Positions 1 to 7,800 of a stretch of 9,286 nt of DNA are shown piece after piece; the stretch's first letter is position 1; the number at the start of each line of letters is the position of its first letter. Made by a program: the position numbers and the translations under genes. The stretch is from Halieaceae bacterium (lineage in GTDB: Bacteria; Pseudomonadota; Gammaproteobacteria; Pseudomonadales; Halieaceae), in NCBI GenBank assembly GCA_009886815.1, contig QXYP01000297.1, positions 1-9,286 on the forward strand, in the 5' to 3' direction. The notes beneath the pieces were generated by a model. That model searched no databases and had not been told where the DNA came from. It worked only from the letters and a program-made list of their open reading frames with translations.

Positions 1-157
1 CATCGGCACACACATACAAACAATGATGTCCCCTGGAGCGCTGAAATCTTACCCAAATGTCAGTCTGTACCTGCTCTAAAATATGGCCAAGGTGCAGTGG
101 GGCGTTGGCGTAGGGTAGTGCAGAGGTAACGAGTATATTCCGCGTTGCAGAAGTCAT
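1..157 (-). CDS. metG: Methionyl-tRNA synthetase, N-terminal fragment (cut by window edge)
   Basis: MetG charges tRNA-Met with methionine in the cytoplasm. Reading the minus strand from an ATG at 157-155 gives 52 codons before the window ends. The peptide contains [18 protein letters not shown] (residues 8-25), the N-terminal class I synthetase signature including the HIGH-type motif [13 protein letters not shown] follows at residues 32-40, then a CAD at residues 50-52, all as in bacterial MetG. The rest of the gene lies to the left of the window. It is divergent from mrp, an arrangement common in gammaproteobacteria. No strong Shine-Dalgarno sequence is visible before the ATG. The identification is firm although only about a tenth of the protein is present. 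Confidence 0.93.
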   Translation of the reverse strand, partial: MTSATRNILVTSALPYANAPLHLGHILEQVQTDIWVRFQRSRGHHCLYVCAD

Positions 158-238
158 ACGGGACAAGAGCCTGACAGATAAGAACGCGGAGTTTACCGGA
201 ACGCCGGCCTTGTTTCATACCGAGTTTAGCCAGTTGGG

Positions 239-244
239 TATACT
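239..244 (+). promoter_or_regulatory. Possible -10 element for mrp-dcd
   Basis: TATACT matches the sigma-70 -10 consensus at five of six positions and lies about 43 bases before the mrp ATG, within the metG-mrp divergent gap. No convincing -35 hexamer sits 16-18 bases upstream, so this is only a candidate. Confidence 0.3.
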
Positions 245-268
245 GCTGTTTTTTTCACGCCAGTCGAC

Positions 269-275
269 AAGGTGG
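269..275 (+). promoter_or_regulatory. Ribosome binding site favouring mrp start at ATG 287
   Basis: AAGGTGG lies 11 bases before the ATG at 287. The alternative GTG start at 272 falls inside this purine-rich stretch and has no Shine-Dalgarno of its own. The spacing is slightly long, so the choice is likely but not certain. Confidence 0.45.
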
Positions 276-286
276 ACACCAATACA

Positions 287-1096
287 ATGCAAACACAAGT
301 TAAACATATTGTTGCCATTGCCTCGGGGAAAGGGGGGGTGGGAAAGTCCACCGTCACCATGAATCTGGCCTTTGCATTGCAGCAGCAAGGTTTGTCTGTG
401 GGCCTGCTAGATGCAGATATTTACGGGCCCAGCCAACGGCGCATGTTGGGCGTGGACGCCGAAATCATGCCTGAGCAAGAGGGTGAAAAGTGGCTGCACC
501 CGGTGCCTGTGGGGGGTATCAAAGCCATGTCCATGGCATTTTTAACGGATGAAACAACGGCCATGGTTTGGCGAGGGCCCATGGCGAGTGGTGCGCTTGT
601 TCAGATGCTCGAGCAAACCCTGTGGGGAGAGTTAGATATTTTGCTGGTGGATATGCCTCCGGGTACTGGCGATATTCAACTGACACTTGCCCAGAAAGCC
701 ACCTTGGCGGGGGCTGTCATCGTGACCACGCCGCAAGATATTGCACTGATTGATGCCAAGAAAGGCATTGAAATGTTTCGCAAGGTCGACATTCCGGTGC
801 TTGGGATTATTGAAAATATGGCCACCCATGTGTGTACTCAGTGCGGGCATGAGGAGCCCATCTTTGGCAGTGGTGGCGGCGAGCAAATGGCCGACCAGTA
901 CGGCGTTGGTGTACTGGCCAGCCTTCCCTTATCCAAGATTGTTAGAGAAACTGCCGATGCGGGTGTGCCAATGCTAGACGAGGCACCCGAGGACCCGGCC
1001 TCCCGGGGCTTCCAACAGGCGGCGTCCGCGTTGTGGCTGAGTTTGTGTGCTGCGAAACCTAATGCTGGGCCCATTATCACCATGGGCGACGATTGA
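287..1096 (+). CDS. mrp: Mrp/ApbC/NBP35 family iron-sulfur cluster carrier ATPase, short form
   Basis: This is a MinD-like P-loop ATPase of the Mrp/ApbC family, which binds and transfers [4Fe-4S] clusters to apoproteins in the cytoplasm. Starting at ATG 287 it has 269 residues. It shows the deviant Walker [10 protein letters not shown] (residues 14-22, signature Lys 15), the switch I region DADIYGPS (42-49), the Walker B/switch [10 protein letters not shown] (122-129) and the cluster-binding pair C183-TQ-C186. An in-frame GTG at 272 would add five residues. The E. coli and Pseudomonas proteins are about 365 residues because of an N-terminal MIP18/DUF59 domain. That domain is absent here, and the 129 bases back to metG could not encode it. 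The gene is divergent from metG and 22 bases upstream of dcd, so mrp and dcd are probably cotranscribed. Confidence 0.92.
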   Translation: MQTQVKHIVAIASGKGGVGKSTVTMNLAFALQQQGLSVGLLDADIYGPSQRRMLGVDAEIMPEQEGEKWLHPVPVGGIKAMSMAFLTDETTAMVWRGPMASGALVQMLEQTLWGELDILLVDMPPGTGDIQLTLAQKATLAGAVIVTTPQDIALIDAKKGIEMFRKVDIPVLGIIENMATHVCTQCGHEEPIFGSGGGEQMADQYGVGVLASLPLSKIVRETADAGVPMLDEAPEDPASRGFQQAASALWLSLCAAKPNAGPIITMGDD

Positions 1097-1106
1097 ACCT
1101 AGAGCT

Positions 1107-1110
1107 GGAG
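1107..1110 (+). promoter_or_regulatory. Shine-Dalgarno that fixes the dcd TTG start
   Basis: GGAG is followed by eight bases and then TTG at 1119. This spacing, together with family length, decides the dcd start over the in-frame ATG at 1047 inside mrp. Confidence 0.7.
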
Positions 1111-1118
1111 TACTGACC

Positions 1119-1685
1119 TTGACGATAAAATCTGACCGCTGGATACGTGAAATGGCTGAAACGAAAGGCATGATTGAGCCTTTTGAAGCCGGTCAAGTTC
1201 GACAAAAAGGCGATGAGAGGCTCATTTCCTACGGAACCTCGAGTTATGGCTATGACGTACGTTGCAGCCGAGAGTTTAAAGTTTTCACCAATATCAACTC
1301 AGCGACCGTAGACCCTAAAAACTTCGATGAGGGCAGTTTTGTCCATGTCGAAAGCGATGTTTGTGTCATCCCTCCCAACTCTTTTGCCCTGGCAGCAACC
1401 GTGGAATATTTTCGAATACCTCGCAACGTTTTGACGGTGTGCCTCGGAAAAAGCACCTATGCGCGCTGTGGCATTATCGTGAATGTCACGCCACTAGAGC
1501 CCGAATGGGAGGGGCATGTAACCCTCGAATTCTCAAATACGACAACGCTGCCGGCAAAAATTTATGCCAACGAAGGGGTCGCTCAAATGTTGTTCTTTGA
1601 ATCTGACGAGGTTTGTGAAACCAGCTATGCGGACCGTGGTGGTAAGTATCAGGGACAACGAGGTGTAACGTTGCCCAAGGCTTGA
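1119..1685 (+). CDS. dcd: dCTP deaminase (TTG start)
   Basis: Dcd deaminates dCTP to dUTP and ammonia, feeding dTMP synthesis through dUTPase and thymidylate synthase. From TTG 1119 the protein has 188 residues, the length of the Pseudomonas enzyme as I recall it, and begins (M)[12 protein letters not shown] as that family does. Visible motifs are [13 protein letters not shown] (37-49), the trimer-interface/active-site stretch GKSTYARCG (110-118), and VTLEFSN (134-140), whose Glu 137 corresponds to the catalytic Glu 138 of E. coli Dcd. The C-terminal [13 protein letters not shown] is also typical. An in-frame ATG at 1047 would overlap mrp by 50 bases and add 24 residues with no family counterpart, so I reject it. 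The gene converges with the DUF3108 gene, leaving only 12 bases between the stop codons. Confidence 0.97.
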   Translation: MTIKSDRWIREMAETKGMIEPFEAGQVRQKGDERLISYGTSSYGYDVRCSREFKVFTNINSATVDPKNFDEGSFVHVESDVCVIPPNSFALAATVEYFRIPRNVLTVCLGKSTYARCGIIVNVTPLEPEWEGHVTLEFSNTTTLPAKIYANEGVAQMLFFESDEVCETSYADRGGKYQGQRGVTLPKA

Positions 1686-1697
1686 CGGGTTGTTGGT

Positions 1698-2417
1698 CTA
1701 AGGCGCGAGAGTGGTCGATTCTAAGCGTATTTCAATGGTCGAATCATCTTCCTCGTGACGAGTAAGCACCATCAGATAGTCCAAGGAAGGTGCGACCCAA
1801 ATAGCAGAGCGTCGCTTAGCCTCGGGTGATCGCAGTTGTTTATAGTGGAGGGTTTCCACGTCGCCCATAGGCGTTTTCAGAGTTTCCGTTCCCACAAATT
1901 GCAGTGTTCGGTCTTTGATTCGAGGGCCATCTACCACCTTAAAATTGAGCGTGCCCGGCGGCACTTCAGAGGCGCTGGCAGCAGCTAGGAGATCTAAGCG
2001 TAGCTGTTCTTGTTGGCTGAGTTGGTCGAGAACACCCTCAGACCACCGGTGTTCTGTCCAGTCGCCTTTTTTTAGGCTCTTTATAACACCGGCCTCGGGC
2101 AGAAAAATAACCTCACGTTTCCTGCGCACCACAGATTTGAGTTGATATTGATAATCAATGCCTTGAATTTGCTCTCCCATCAACTTGAATCGCGCAGATT
2201 CTTGGATTTTGGCAAGCATGGAGCTGCCGTTGCTGGTCAGCGTGTAGCCATCTTCAGTACTGAGGAGTTCCCGTTTTATCTTGACTTTCACTCCCATCGC
2301 TTTGGTTTGGTAGGTGGCTTTGTAGGGAGTAAGCGGGGTGGGCTCAGACGCTGAAACCCCGTGCATCGCCATGCTGCCCAAAAGAAGAAGTAGGGTACCG
2401 GCAACACTTTTTAGCAT
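1698..2417 (-). CDS. DUF3108 domain exported protein
   Basis: This 239-residue protein of unknown function looks like the DUF3108 family. It starts with a signal peptide: LK, a hydrophobic stretch with LLLLLG, and a VSA cleavage site after about residue 23. It is therefore likely exported to the periplasm, with no later membrane segment seen. The mature part begins PLTPYKATYQTKAMG and continues with alternating hydrophobic/polar stretches suggestive of beta strands, as expected for this family. Its ATG overlaps the end of purN by seven bases, so it is the last gene of purM-purN-DUF3108 and is probably translationally coupled. The same order occurs in Pseudomonas, but the link to purine synthesis may be only positional. 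No catalytic motif is recognisable. Confidence 0.82.
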   Translation of the reverse strand: MLKSVAGTLLLLLGSMAMHGVSASEPTPLTPYKATYQTKAMGVKVKIKRELLSTEDGYTLTSNGSSMLAKIQESARFKLMGEQIQGIDYQYQLKSVVRRKREVIFLPEAGVIKSLKKGDWTEHRWSEGVLDQLSQQEQLRLDLLAAASASEVPPGTLNFKVVDGPRIKDRTLQFVGTETLKTPMGDVETLHYKQLRSPEAKRRSAIWVAPSLDYLMVLTRHEEDDSTIEIRLESTTLAP

Positions 2418-3073
2418 GAGTTAGGTCTCCAAAGTCTTCCCCCTGGGGGCAGTATTTCATCACCCCATACCGCTCCCTGCGCTTTCAAGCTCACTTGGCC
2501 TGTTAGCAGTAGGTTTGCAGCATGGGGATAGAGCTTGTGTTCAAAAGGGAGCACGCGACTTGCCAATGAGGCTGCGGTATCTCCGGGCACAATGGGCACC
2601 GGGGTCTGCAAGATACCCGGGCCTTCATCGAGATCAGCGGTGACAAAATGTACGGTGGCGCCACCCTCGCGCTCCCCGGCATCTAAGGCTCGTTGATGGG
2701 TATTGAGCCCCCGGTATTTCGGCAGCAGTGAGGGGTGAATATTGATGAGTTGACCGCGAAAACGGTCAACAAAAGTGGCGGTCAAAATTCGCATGAATCC
2801 GGCTAGAACGACAACGTCGGGCTTGAACCCATCGATTTTTTGGGCGAGAACTTCATCAAAAGCCTCTCGGGTTTCATACTGGGTATGGTCGACGACCGCC
2901 GTAGCAATGCCGGCGTCTTGAGCAATTTTCAAACCTGCCGCTTCGGGACGGTTGCTAATGACAACCTCCACCGAGCCTTGTAATTCGCCCGCCGCCTGCG
3001 CCCGTAAAAATGCCCCAAGGTTACTGCCTCTTCCAGACAGTAATAAGGCTAGACGTCCCGAGGCCGCGCTCAT
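2411..3073 (-). CDS. purN: Phosphoribosylglycinamide formyltransferase 1 (GART)
   Basis: PurN transfers a formyl group from 10-formyltetrahydrofolate to GAR, giving FGAR, the third step of de novo IMP synthesis. The 220-residue protein carries the phosphate-binding LLSGRGSNL near the N terminus (11-19) and the catalytic block [13 protein letters not shown] (110-122). Asn 111, His 113 and Asp 149 (in [11 protein letters not shown]) align with E. coli Asn 106, His 108 and Asp 144 at a constant offset of five. The usual GGP/GGPV element is EGPG here. The start codon overlaps the purM stop as ATGA (3070-3073), and its own stop overlaps the start of the DUF3108 gene. The C-terminal tail ends in RLWRPNSC and is not diagnostic. 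Confidence 0.97.
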   Translation of the reverse strand: MSAASGRLALLLSGRGSNLGAFLRAQAAGELQGSVEVVISNRPEAAGLKIAQDAGIATAVVDHTQYETREAFDEVLAQKIDGFKPDVVVLAGFMRILTATFVDRFRGQLINIHPSLLPKYRGLNTHQRALDAGEREGGATVHFVTADLDEGPGILQTPVPIVPGDTAASLASRVLPFEHKLYPHAANLLLTGQVSLKAQGAVWGDEILPPGGRLWRPNSC

Positions 3074-4137
3074 TCTGAGAATTCGACCCCCCCGGCACCG
3101 TTTGTAATATCGCCAATTTGCCAGGCATTGATGCCGGTGCTGGTCAGGTGCTCTAGGGTGATCTTAGCGTGTGCGGCAGCCACAACGATGACCATGCCCA
3201 CGCCGCAGTTAAAGGTTCTTAACATTTCAAAGTGCTCAACATTACCCCCCTGTTGTAGCCACTCAAACACAGCAGGTTGACGCCAGCTACTAAGATCAAT
3301 TCTGGCCGTACAGCCTTCAGGCAGGACGCGAGGTAAATTTTCCGGAAGGCCTCCTCCGGTAATGTGTGCCATCGCATGTATTGGTACGGCTTTTTGCAGG
3401 GCCAACAGGGCGCGATTATAAATCGTCGTGGGTGCCAGCAGGGCGTCTATTAGTAATTGCCCGTCGGAGAGGGTCGTATCCAGCGGGGCAGATTGCACCT
3501 CTATGATTTTACGAATGAGGGAAAAGCCATTGGCATGGGGGCCACTTGAGGGTAGGGCGATAAGCACATCGCCGTCAGCGACTTTCTTTCCGTCAATAAC
3601 GTTTTTCTTTTCCACCACGCCTACGCAAAACCCGGCGAGGTCGTAATCCTCGCCCTCATACATGCCGGGCATTTCTGCGGTCTCACCCCCAACCAGGGCG
3701 CAGCCTGCTAGTTCACAACCTTTGCCAATACCTGTCACAACTTCAGCGGCGACGTCGATATTGAGTTTGCCTGTGGCGTAGTAATCGAGGAACAGCAGTG
3801 GTTCAGCGCCAACGACGGCAATATCGTTACTGCACATCGCTACTAGGTCGATGCCAATCGTATCGTGACGTCCCGCTATCATGGCGAGTCGGAGCTTAGT
3901 GCCTACGCCATCAGTGCCTGAGACGAGCACCGGCTGTTCGTAACCCTGAGGTATCTCCACCAGCGCACCAAAGCCACCAATGCCTCCCAGTACCTCGGGT
4001 CTACGGGTTGCTGCGGTGACACTTTTCAGGCGATCAACCAATTCATTGCCAGCGTCGATGTCGACGCCGGCGTCTCGATAAGAGAGGGTGGGCTTCTTTG
4101 GGGTATCGCTCATGGGTGCTAGCGCCATTTCGGTCAT
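3070..4137 (-). CDS. purM: Phosphoribosylformylglycinamidine cyclo-ligase (AIR synthetase)
   Basis: PurM converts FGAM and ATP to aminoimidazole ribonucleotide, the fifth step of de novo purine synthesis. From ATG 4137 the protein has 355 residues. It contains [14 protein letters not shown] (18-31), the ATP-binding glycine-rich [10 protein letters not shown] (73-82), [12 protein letters not shown] (95-106), [11 protein letters not shown] (150-160) and [16 protein letters not shown] (about 258-273). These are all hallmarks of the PurM superfamily. In-frame ATGs at 4128 and 4113 are also possible. The 4113 start gives 347 residues and better matches the E. coli length of 345, but none of the three has a clear Shine-Dalgarno. 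It is the first gene of the purM-purN-DUF3108 unit and is divergent from the DUF2066 gene across 78 bases. I saw no PurR-like operator there. Confidence 0.97.
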   Translation of the reverse strand: MTEMALAPMSDTPKKPTLSYRDAGVDIDAGNELVDRLKSVTAATRRPEVLGGIGGFGALVEIPQGYEQPVLVSGTDGVGTKLRLAMIAGRHDTIGIDLVAMCSNDIAVVGAEPLLFLDYYATGKLNIDVAAEVVTGIGKGCELAGCALVGGETAEMPGMYEGEDYDLAGFCVGVVEKKNVIDGKKVADGDVLIALPSSGPHANGFSLIRKIIEVQSAPLDTTLSDGQLLIDALLAPTTIYNRALLALQKAVPIHAMAHITGGGLPENLPRVLPEGCTARIDLSSWRQPAVFEWLQQGGNVEHFEMLRTFNCGVGMVIVVAAAHAKITLEHLTSTGINAWQIGDITNGAGGVEFSE

Positions 4138-4215
4138 TGGTAGTGGTGACAGGGTACTGGCTGGCCGTGAACTAGGGAAGCAACGCTAGAAGGTTTTCAC
4201 TGGTAAACTTACGGC

Positions 4216-5265
4216 ATGTTGAATCTACGTAGCAGATTAATGGGTCGAATCGGCCGAGTTTTACTCCTGTTGACCTTGGCATTCCCCGTGTTTGCCCAGT
4301 CGGATTTTTATGGCGCCCGGGTGGAAGTCTCTGATCGCAGCGATGCGGCCTTGGCCTCCGGCGCTCGCGACGCACTCAACCAAGTGCTCATCAGAGTGTC
4401 TGGTAATGAGGCGATCGCTAAAAATCCGACGGTCGCGGCTGCCTTGCGGGTGGCTAGGGACCGCGTATCGATTTACAGCTTTGTGCAGGAAGAGGGGAAG
4501 GTATTTCTTCAAGCCACATTCGATGATGTGCTGGTTAAGAGCATACTGCGTGAATCAGATGCCACTTTCTGGTCTGAAGATCGACCGCCCGTATTACTGT
4601 GGCTAGTTATAGACGAGCCCTACAGCCGGCGATTTGCGACGGTAAGCCAAGATGGTGATTTACTGTTGGAGTTATCCGAAGCCTTCACAGCGAGAGGCAT
4701 TGATCTGCGCTTGCCCCTTCTAGATTTGGAAGATGCGGCCAAGCTCTCCCCCGAAATGGTTTGGCAGCGGGTCACCGGTAGGATTCGCTCCGCATCCCAA
4801 CGCTATGGCACCGAGCACATTCTAGTAGGACGCTATGTGCAGTTGACCACTGGGTCACAGCTTGCTGACTGGCTTTACCTCGACAGCGAAGACCAGCGAC
4901 AAATCCAAATACAAGGCAGTCAACCGACGCCGGTGGTGTTGGCCGGAGTCGATTTGGCTGTCGATGCCATGGCCGACCGATACGCGGTGACACTTGAATC
5001 AGCCCCGGGACAGAGTTTTATTGCGGTCACGGTCACAGGGGTTGAAAGTTTTACTGATTATCAATCGGTCATGGGTATACTCCGGCAACTTCCGGTGCTG
5101 GATACCCTCACTATTGATGAGATTTATGGGGACAGACTGGGTGTACGGGTTACTGGATTGAGTAACGCCGAAGCTTTGGCGCGGGTGCTACCTGGACGAT
5201 CACGGTTGGTTGTTTTGGGTGATGTCGCAACGAATCGCATTAATCTGCATTGGGGTCAGCCATGA
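4216..5265 (+). CDS. DUF2066 domain exported protein
   Basis: This 349-residue protein of unknown function is recognised as DUF2066 from its sequence style and from its fixed position between purM and perM/hda in Pseudomonas-like genomes. The N terminus has Arg residues, a hydrophobic core with VLLLLTLAF and a VFA-QS cleavage site after about residue 27, so it is probably periplasmic. A second ATG at 4240 would shorten it by eight residues and still leave a good signal peptide. Neither start has a clear Shine-Dalgarno. The mature protein starts DFYGARVEVSDRSDAA and includes ALNQVLIRVSGNEAI and LLWLVIDEP. The stop overlaps the perM start as ATGA (5262-5265), indicating coupling. No enzymatic motif is seen. 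Confidence 0.82.
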   Translation: MLNLRSRLMGRIGRVLLLLTLAFPVFAQSDFYGARVEVSDRSDAALASGARDALNQVLIRVSGNEAIAKNPTVAAALRVARDRVSIYSFVQEEGKVFLQATFDDVLVKSILRESDATFWSEDRPPVLLWLVIDEPYSRRFATVSQDGDLLLELSEAFTARGIDLRLPLLDLEDAAKLSPEMVWQRVTGRIRSASQRYGTEHILVGRYVQLTTGSQLADWLYLDSEDQRQIQIQGSQPTPVVLAGVDLAVDAMADRYAVTLESAPGQSFIAVTVTGVESFTDYQSVMGILRQLPVLDTLTIDEIYGDRLGVRVTGLSNAEALARVLPGRSRLVVLGDVATNRINLHWGQP

Positions 5266-6332
5266 ATACGAAGTCTACGGTAAACCGATGGCCTTTTGTG
5301 GTCGGGCTTATCGCGGCCATCACGGTTTTTATTTGGACGCTGCACCCTATTTTGGCGCCTTTTCTCGTGGGGGCGCTCATCGCGTATTTGGGAGATCCCA
5401 TTGTCGATGCACTTGAAGCACGAGGATATGGCCGCTCGTCGGGGGTGGTACTGGTGTTTTTAGTGCTGCTCCTAGTAACCAGCCTGATTCTCCTGGTTGG
5501 CATTCCCCTGCTTATTGATCAGCTAGATCAAGCCATTAAGAAAGTCCCTGTTTTGTACCGCTGGGTATCGACCTCGGTATTACCTTCAATACATGAACGA
5601 ATTAGCGTTAGCCCGGTAACGCTGCCCCCCATTGATTGGGAAGCCGAGTTGGCCGCACGTTGGCAATCGGTGGGAAAGCTGGTGGCGACCTCGGTGGCAA
5701 GCCTTACTCGATCCGGTTTTGGGGTGATTGCGGCCGTTTTCAATATGACCCTGATTCCGGTGGTGGCGTTTTACCTGATGCGCGATTGGGATCGTATGAT
5801 GGCGGCAATACTCGACCTCGTGCCCATTGCCTGGCAGCAAGACCTGGGTCGAATGGTCGCTGAGGCTAATGATGTCCTTGGTGCTTTCATTCGCGGCCAA
5901 TTTGTCGTCATGCTTGCCCAAGCCTTTCTTTACAGCGCGGGTCTATGGTTTGTGGGTCTCGACTTTGCCCTGATACTAGGCACGGTGGCGGGCTTGGCCT
6001 CCATCATTCCATACGCCGGTGCCGTGCTTGGCGTGGGTAGTTCACTGATCGTCGCCTGGTTTCAGACCGGGGGCGATCTGAGTTTTATTGCTTGGGTCGG
6101 GCTGGTTTTTGCTATTGGGCAAACCCTAGAGAGTATGTTTCTCACGCCGGTACTCATTGGTGATCGCATCGGTTTGCATCCGGTCATGGTTATCTTTGCA
6201 TTGCTGGCAGGTGGCCAGTTAGCCGGCTTCACTGGCGTTTTGCTGGCACTGCCGGTGGCTGCGGTTATCTTGGTTTTTTGTCGGCATGCTGTGGGCTATT
6301 ACCGCAGCACAGATACCTATCGCAGCGATTGA
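5262..6332 (+). CDS. perM: AI-2E transporter (PerM/UPF0118) family membrane protein
   Basis: The 356-residue protein has the layout of the AI-2E/PerM family. Hydrophobic segments occur at about residues 11-43 and 59-82, a soluble region follows at about 84-145, and then a hydrophobic C-terminal half ends in VLLALPVAAVILVF. Family stretches include IPVVAFYLMRDWDRM, ASIIPYAGAVLG and PVLIGDRIGLHPVMVIFALLAGG. The substrate in this organism is unknown; members are described as exporters or possible Na+/H+ antiporters, and the AI-2 label should not be read as a function here. ATG 5262 is chosen because it forms an ATGA overlap with the upstream stop and is preceded by GGGG (5252-5255). A TTG at 5250 would add four residues. 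The order DUF2066-perM-hda suggests one transcript. Confidence 0.9.
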   Translation: MNTKSTVNRWPFVVGLIAAITVFIWTLHPILAPFLVGALIAYLGDPIVDALEARGYGRSSGVVLVFLVLLLVTSLILLVGIPLLIDQLDQAIKKVPVLYRWVSTSVLPSIHERISVSPVTLPPIDWEAELAARWQSVGKLVATSVASLTRSGFGVIAAVFNMTLIPVVAFYLMRDWDRMMAAILDLVPIAWQQDLGRMVAEANDVLGAFIRGQFVVMLAQAFLYSAGLWFVGLDFALILGTVAGLASIIPYAGAVLGVGSSLIVAWFQTGGDLSFIAWVGLVFAIGQTLESMFLTPVLIGDRIGLHPVMVIFALLAGGQLAGFTGVLLALPVAAVILVFCRHAVGYYRSTDTYRSD

Positions 6333-6336
6333 AACT

Positions 6337-6340
6337 GAGG
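6337..6340 (+). promoter_or_regulatory. Shine-Dalgarno that fixes the hda GTG start
   Basis: GAGG precedes GTG 6346 with a five-base spacer and lies just after the perM stop (6330-6332). It favours this start over the ATG at 6286, which is inside perM. Confidence 0.65.
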
Positions 6341-6345
6341 CCAAT

Positions 6346-7044
6346 GTGGTCGATCAACTACCTCTAAAAATTCCTTTCGATAACGACCTCAATCTGGATA
6401 ACTTTCAGCCTCGCCCTAGTTTGCTGCAGCTGCTGACTGAAGTTGAGGCGTTGTTGGACGGGGCCGGCCAATCGCTTTTTTTATGGGGGCAAAGCGGCTC
6501 CGGGAAAAGCCATTTGCTACAAGGCGTGAGCCGAGCCATTGGTGCTCGCGCGCTCTATCTACCCATGACGGAGCTGCTTGAGTACCCCCCCGAGGCGGTC
6601 CTAGAGGGGGTAATAGACTGTGAGGCGGTGCTGATTGATGATATTCAGCTTATTGTCGGCAGAGACGACTGGCAGGAGACGTTGTTTCATAGCTTTAATC
6701 AGCTGAAGGCGGCGGGAATCCCGCAGCTTTATTCGGGATTAGCTCCTCCTGCACAAATGACACAGGTGCTTCCCGATTTAAGGTCTCGCTGGGGTGAGCT
6801 CACGGTTTATCACTTGCCGGCATTAAGCGAGGATGAATTGGGGGCTTTGCTGCAGTTTCGGGCGGCTCAAAGAGGTCTGAAGCTTTCTAATGAGGTGGTG
6901 CACTATATTTTGAGTCGAGCACCACGGACGACTTCGGCGCTCATGACATTACTCGATGACCTTGACCACGTGGCTTTGGCTCAGAGCCGTTCTATTACGA
7001 TTCCCCTGCTAGCTGAACTTAAGTTGTGGTCTCCGGGTCGATGA
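6346..7044 (+). CDS. hda: DnaA regulatory inactivator Hda (GTG start)
   Basis: Hda is a DnaA-like AAA+ protein that, with the DNA-loaded sliding clamp, stimulates hydrolysis of DnaA-bound ATP and prevents re-initiation of replication. From GTG 6346 it has 232 residues (E. coli Hda has 233). The clamp-binding motif QLPL sits at residues 4-7, right at the N terminus as in the Pseudomonas protein. Walker A is GQSGSGKS (48-55), a full consensus, whereas E. coli has a GRS variant. Walker B is VLIDD (95-99), and the conserved Arg of SRW is Arg 148. The C-terminal helix region ends with SITIPLLAELKLW, matching the Hda terminus. An ATG at 6286 would overlap perM by 47 bases and add 20 unconserved residues. 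The last 26 bases overlap the convergent transporter gene. Confidence 0.95.
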   Translation: MVDQLPLKIPFDNDLNLDNFQPRPSLLQLLTEVEALLDGAGQSLFLWGQSGSGKSHLLQGVSRAIGARALYLPMTELLEYPPEAVLEGVIDCEAVLIDDIQLIVGRDDWQETLFHSFNQLKAAGIPQLYSGLAPPAQMTQVLPDLRSRWGELTVYHLPALSEDELGALLQFRAAQRGLKLSNEVVHYILSRAPRTTSALMTLLDDLDHVALAQSRSITIPLLAELKLWSPGR

Positions 7045-7798
7045 CCGCAACGGCATACTCGTCGGGGCCAAGCTGTAAATAGTTGCGCAGCCAGCGAACA
7101 AGCAGGTACAGAGGTAATGTGTCGGCCAGGGCCGATAGCGCTTTAAAGGCGTAATTACTGCCCACCAACACGAGCAACGTGTTGAATGCCATTTCGCCAC
7201 GCCAATAGACGGCACCGAAAGTGACGGTGACGACCATAATTGAATCGACCATTTGGCTCAGCAAAGTGCTGAAATTGTTGCGCAGCCAGAGGTGTTTGCC
7301 TCGGGTGAGCCGTTTCCAAAAGTGGTACAACTGAACATCGCAGTATTGGGCAGTGATATAAGCGAGCATCGAGGCGAAGACCGCGCCGGACGTCGTGGCA
7401 TAAATCAGCTGAAATAACCCAATTTGACCGGCGACAATCTCACCGTTGGGTAATGCCACTGGCTCGGCTAACTGTATGATTTGCCAAGGGGGCATGGTTT
7501 CAGGAGGTACTGAAGGAGCCAGATTGCCCAAAGTGAGTACCGCGAGAATTAGAAAATTAAGGCCTAATCCCACGGTAACCAAAAAGTTTGCGCGTGCGCG
7601 TCCGTACAGCTCAGATACTAAGTCGGTACATAGAAATGTTAAGGGATAGGGCAAGACACCCACGGCTAGAGCCAGAGGGCCTAGCTGTATAAAGCGCGTG
7701 ATACCGACCACATTGAGCAGCGTCATAGCCCCCAGAAATACCGCAGCGAGCACCAGGAATACCCGTTCCCGTCGCTCTCTGAGTAACTCACTCGCCAC
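7019..7798 (-). CDS. yhhQ: YhhQ-type queuosine precursor transporter (COG1738/VUT family)
   Basis: YhhQ-family proteins are inner-membrane transporters for 7-deazapurine precursors of queuosine such as preQ0 and preQ1. The 259-residue sequence has about six hydrophobic segments and the family signature YPLTFLCTDLVSELYG (51-66). A second conserved region, around SQMVDSIMVVTVTF, follows in the C-terminal half. E. coli YhhQ has 221 residues; the extra length is mainly a polar, Pro-rich loop around residues 93-125. The start is GTG (7798-7796), with GGAG at 7810-7807 eight bases before it, inside the 3' end of the SDR gene. Only two bases separate it from that gene's stop, so the two are coexpressed. 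The substrate specificity is inferred from family only. Confidence 0.88.
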   Translation of the reverse strand: MASELLRERRERVFLVLAAVFLGAMTLLNVVGITRFIQLGPLALAVGVLPYPLTFLCTDLVSELYGRARANFLVTVGLGLNFLILAVLTLGNLAPSVPPETMPPWQIIQLAEPVALPNGEIVAGQIGLFQLIYATTSGAVFASMLAYITAQYCDVQLYHFWKRLTRGKHLWLRNNFSTLLSQMVDSIMVVTVTFGAVYWRGEMAFNTLLVLVGSNYAFKALSALADTLPLYLLVRWLRNYLQLGPDEYAVAVIDPETTT

Positions 7799-7800
7799 GA

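Noticed and set aside
197..208. CCGG-AACG-CCGG inverted repeat between metG and mrp, considered as an operator
   Set aside because: Only four base pairs, with no match to a regulator site I know and no second copy nearby.
248..255. Run of T before mrp, considered as a terminator
   Set aside because: There is no stem directly upstream, and no plus-strand gene ends there. It lies in a divergent promoter region.
838..1083. Long minus-strand frame opposite mrp
   Set aside because: It lies wholly within the well-supported mrp gene and has no motif of its own. Several similar frames opposite or within purM, hda, perM and dcd were dropped for the same reason.
4138..4215. Search for a purine repressor (PurR) operator in the purM/DUF2066 divergent gap
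   Set aside because: No palindrome resembling the PurR box and no convincing sigma-70 pair on either strand, so no site is annotated.
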